A DNA stretch of 7,851 nt, taken from contig JASLDQ010000224.1 of the NCBI GenBank assembly GCA_030151505.1, positions 1-7,851 of the forward strand, given 5' to 3'. Shown here in pieces: positions 5,969 through 7,851 of the stretch (position 1 is the first letter of the stretch; every line of letters begins with the position of its first letter). The notes beneath the pieces are model-generated. The model saw only the letters and a program-made list of their open reading frames with translations, had not been told where the DNA came from and did not search any database. This DNA is from Chromobacteriaceae bacterium. Its GTDB lineage: Bacteria > Pseudomonadota > Gammaproteobacteria > Burkholderiales > Aquaspirillaceae. The position numbers were made by a program, and so were the translations under genes.

Positions 5969-6633
5969 TGGATTTCAGCCAAATCATTCCGGCCCTGCCG
6001 GCCTTGGCCGACGGCCTGCAGCTGACCCTGAAGCTGCTGGTGCTGTCGGTGATCGGCGGCGTGGTGCTCGGCACCCTCCTGGCGCTGGCGCGGCTGTCGG
6101 ACAACCGGCTGCTGTCCGGGCTTGCCAAGTTCTATGTGAACTATTTCCGCTCGATCCCGCTGCTGCTGGTGATCTCGTGGTTCTACCTGGTGGTGCCGCT
6201 GATCTACAACTGGGTCACCGGCAGCTTCGAGCCGGTCGGTGCGTTCACCTCGTGCCTGGTGGCGTTCGTGATGTTCGAGGCGGCGTATTTCTCCGAGATC
6301 GTCCGCGCCGGCATCCAGTCGATCTCGCGCGGCCAGGCCAATGCCGCCTACGCGCTGGGGATGACCTACGGCCAGGCGATGCGGCTGGTCGTGCTGCCGC
6401 AGGCGTTCCGCAAGATGACGCCGCTGCTGCTGCAGCAAAGCATCATCCTGTTCCAGGACACCTCGCTGGTGTATGCGGTCGGCCTGCTCGACTTTTTGAA
6501 TACCGCCCGCTCGAAGGGGGACATCGTCGGCCTGCCGCACGAATTCCTGATCTTCGCCGGCGCGGTGTACTTTGTGTTCAGTTTCGGCGCGACGCTCCTC
6601 GTCAAGCGCCTGCAGAAGAGGTTCGCGGTATGA
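5968..6633 (+). CDS. gltK: Glutamate/aspartate ABC transporter permease GltK
   Basis: This is a 221-residue inner-membrane permease, partner of GltJ (E. coli GltK is 224). It starts MDFSQIIPALPALADGLQLTL, typical of GltK. Membrane segments are likely near 17-42, 57-80, 92-108, 152-172 and 192-212. The EAA loop is SISRGQANAAYALGMTYGQA followed by MRLVVLPQAF (118-147). FRSIPLLLVISWFYLVVP (60-77) and ILFQDTSLVYAVGLLDF (160-176) match the family. GGAGG at 5957-5961 is six bases before ATG 5968 and three before the adjoining ATG 5965, so 5968 is preferred; starting at 5965 would add one methionine. Either start overlaps the gltJ stop, and the gltK stop overlaps the gltL start, so the three genes are translationally coupled. 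Confidence 0.95.
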   Translation: MDFSQIIPALPALADGLQLTLKLLVLSVIGGVVLGTLLALARLSDNRLLSGLAKFYVNYFRSIPLLLVISWFYLVVPLIYNWVTGSFEPVGAFTSCLVAFVMFEAAYFSEIVRAGIQSISRGQANAAYALGMTYGQAMRLVVLPQAFRKMTPLLLQQSIILFQDTSLVYAVGLLDFLNTARSKGDIVGLPHEFLIFAGAVYFVFSFGATLLVKRLQKRFAV

Positions 6634-7367
6634 CTGCCATGATTCAGTTTTCCAACGTCAGCAAATGGTACGGCGATTTCCAGGTGCTGACCGACTGCAC
6701 CACCTCCGTCAAAAAAGGCGAAGTGGTCGTGGTGTGCGGCCCGTCCGGCTCGGGCAAATCCACCCTGATCAAGTGCGTCAATGCGCTGGAGCCGTTCCAG
6801 AAGGGCGAGATCATCGTCGACGGCATCTCGGTGGGCGATCCGAAAACCAATCTGCCCAAGCTGCGCAGCCGCGTCGGCATGGTGTTCCAGCATTTCGAAC
6901 TGTTTCCGCACCTGTCGATCACCGAAAACCTGTCCATCGCCCAGCAGAAAGTGCTCGGTCGCGGTCAGGCGGAGGCCGAGGACAAGGGGCTGAAGCTGCT
7001 CGACCGCGTCGGCCTGAAGGCGCACGCGCACAAGTTCCCGGGCCAGCTGTCGGGGGGCCAGCAGCAGCGCGTGGCGATCGCCCGCGCGCTGGCGATGGAC
7101 CCGATCGCCATGCTGTTCGACGAGCCGACTTCGGCGCTCGACCCGGAAATGATCAACGAAGTGCTCGACGTGATGACCGAACTGGCGCACGAAGGCATGA
7201 CCATGATGTGTGTGACCCACGAAATGGGCTTCGCCCGCCGGGTGGCCGACCGGGTGATCTTCATGGACCGCGGCCATATCGTCGAGGACTGCACCAAGCA
7301 GGAGTTCTTCGAAACCCCGCGCGGCGACCGGGCGCAGCAGTTCCTGTCCAAAATCCTCGACCACTGA
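6630..7367 (+). CDS. gltL: Glutamate/aspartate ABC transporter ATP-binding protein GltL
   Basis: This 245-residue ATPase drives the GltJK channel from the cytoplasmic side. It follows E. coli GltL closely, for instance VSKWYGDFQVLTDCTTSVKKG (split as 10-19 and 20-30), LRSRVGMVFQHFELFPHLSI (78-97) and [20 protein letters not shown] (156-175). Walker [10 protein letters not shown] is at 37-45, the Q-loop is Q87, the signature LSGGQQQR is at 140-147, Walker B MLFDE is at 161-165 and the switch is H197, all intact. The ATG at 6630 overlaps the gltK stop (ATGA) and has GAGG eight bases upstream; the next ATG at 6639 has no good ribosome site. It is the last gene of the operon and is followed by an intrinsic terminator. 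A second ATPase of equal length begins the same operon at 3230. Confidence 0.96.
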   Translation: MTAMIQFSNVSKWYGDFQVLTDCTTSVKKGEVVVVCGPSGSGKSTLIKCVNALEPFQKGEIIVDGISVGDPKTNLPKLRSRVGMVFQHFELFPHLSITENLSIAQQKVLGRGQAEAEDKGLKLLDRVGLKAHAHKFPGQLSGGQQQRVAIARALAMDPIAMLFDEPTSALDPEMINEVLDVMTELAHEGMTMMCVTHEMGFARRVADRVIFMDRGHIVEDCTKQEFFETPRGDRAQQFLSKILDH

Positions 7368-7394
7368 TCCGGCCTGCCGGCTGGCGGTGACGAC

Positions 7395-7422
7395 AACGCC
7401 CGGGATCTCCCCGGGCGTTTTT
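7395..7422 (+). terminator. Intrinsic terminator of the glt operon
   Basis: AACGCCCGGG (7395-7404) and CCCGGGCGTT (7410-7419) form a perfect 10-bp GC-rich stem with a 5-base loop (ATCTC), running straight into TTTTT (7418-7422). It begins 28 bases after the gltL stop. This is a textbook Rho-independent terminator in the direction of the operon. Confidence 0.92.
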
Positions 7423-7683
7423 GCGTCCAGGCTTGCCCGCCGACGCAAGCCCGGACGGGTTGGTGCCGTTGCGCCACGGCGGTCGGCGTTGCCGGCTGCC
7501 GCCTTGATGGGACCATGTCATGCGGGCGATGTGGTCCGGATTGGGGGCGGTCCGCCGGCGCGGATCGGGTTTCGCATACGGTTGAAATGGCCCTCTGCCG
7601 GCGGCAGGGATTCCCGACACCGGCGATACATGGCGATGCACGCGGGCCGGCCCGTTGCGGAGCCAAATGTGACCCATCAACGA

Positions 7684-7707
7684 TAAAGGCGATTCCACAT
7701 CGCTTTA
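7684..7707. repeat. Inverted repeat with one-base bulge
   Basis: TAAAGGCGAT (7684-7693) and ATCGCTTTA (7699-7707) pair as a 9-bp stem with one bulged G and a 5-base loop. It sits in the less GC-rich part of the right flank. It has no T-tract on the plus strand; its function is unknown. Confidence 0.35.
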
Positions 7708-7830
7708 GGCAATCACCACACCGATAACCGAGTTGCCATCCCTGTGTCACAAGGGACGGCGGACCGTGGAGTGCGGCGGCGCTTCATTTCCAGTGGCGTC
7801 GATTGCGTGGCTGCTCAGGCGAGTAGCGCT

Positions 7831-7848
7831 GATGGATGTGCATCCATC
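7831..7848. repeat. Perfect inverted repeat GATGGATG-TG-CATCCATC
   Basis: Two perfect 8-base arms flank a 2-base centre, three bases before the right edge. Each arm is itself a doubled tetramer-like unit (GATG GATG). It could be an operator for a gene beyond the edge or part of a repeat element; the window ends too soon to tell. Confidence 0.4.
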
Positions 7849-7851
7849 GCA

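Larger units (their letters stand above)
7423..7851. other. Non-coding right flank, no gene recognised
   Basis: These 429 bases hold no frame with a ribosome site or recognisable protein. The one longer plus-strand frame (7387-7686) starts inside the terminator stem and is Arg/Pro/Gly-rich, so it is rejected. What can be seen are inverted repeats at 7593-7609, 7684-7707 and 7831-7848, and a less GC-rich patch at about 7660-7750 that could be the upstream region of a gene beyond the right edge. No promoter is convincing. Confidence 0.6.

Noticed and set aside
7387..7686. 99-residue open frame downstream of gltL
   Set aside because: It starts at the terminator, has no ribosome site and its protein is low-complexity Arg/Pro/Gly/Ala.
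1..7851. Mobile element, CRISPR array, tRNA or rRNA gene
   Set aside because: Read on both strands: no transposase or integrase wording, no regularly spaced repeats, no cloverleaf or rRNA stretches.

Overview
The window is GC-rich (by eye above 60 % G+C) and reads like ordinary chromosome of a Gram-negative proteobacterium. Protein wording (E. coli-like CyaY, LptM, RsmA and GltIJKL) and gene order suggest a betaproteobacterium, possibly of the Chromobacteriaceae/Neisseriales type. The taxonomic call is inference from protein wording, not from a search. No phage, transposase, CRISPR, tRNA or rRNA gene is visible.

Left part (1-2788), housekeeping genes. On the minus strand are lptM (small LPS-assembly lipoprotein) and, 9 bases downstream, lysA (diaminopimelate decarboxylase), which runs off the left edge. 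Divergent from them on the plus strand are cyaY (frataxin), a YqaA-family membrane protein whose GTG start overlaps the cyaY stop, and rsmA/ksgA (16S rRNA dimethyltransferase). The cyaY-lptM pairing is a known conserved neighbourhood in proteobacteria.

Middle (2789-3229), a 441-base non-coding leader. It holds a sigma70-like promoter (2864-2892), a locally AT-rich stretch with three inverted repeats, a very good sigma54 -24/-12 element (3014-3030) and a 9-bp stem-loop (3078-3102). This looks like the control region of the transporter operon.

Right part (3230-7367), a five-gene amino-acid ABC importer operon: a GlnQ-like ATPase, then gltI (periplasmic glutamate/aspartate-binding protein), gltJ and gltK (permeases) and gltL (second ATPase). 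It ends in a clear intrinsic terminator at 7395-7422. gltI has a very strong ribosome-binding site, nearly the same as that of phage T7 gene 10. It is followed by a 255-base spacer full of inverted repeats, while gltJ-gltK-gltL are tightly coupled by 4-base or near-4-base overlaps. GltI would capture glutamate or aspartate in the periplasm, GltJ/GltK form the channel, and GltL powers it. The extra ATPase at the head of the operon is the least ordinary gene feature.

From 7423 to the right edge there is no convincing gene, only a few inverted repeats. I see no clearly novel system. The points most worth a second look are the paired ATPases, the dual sigma54/sigma70 control region and the structured gltI-gltJ spacer.
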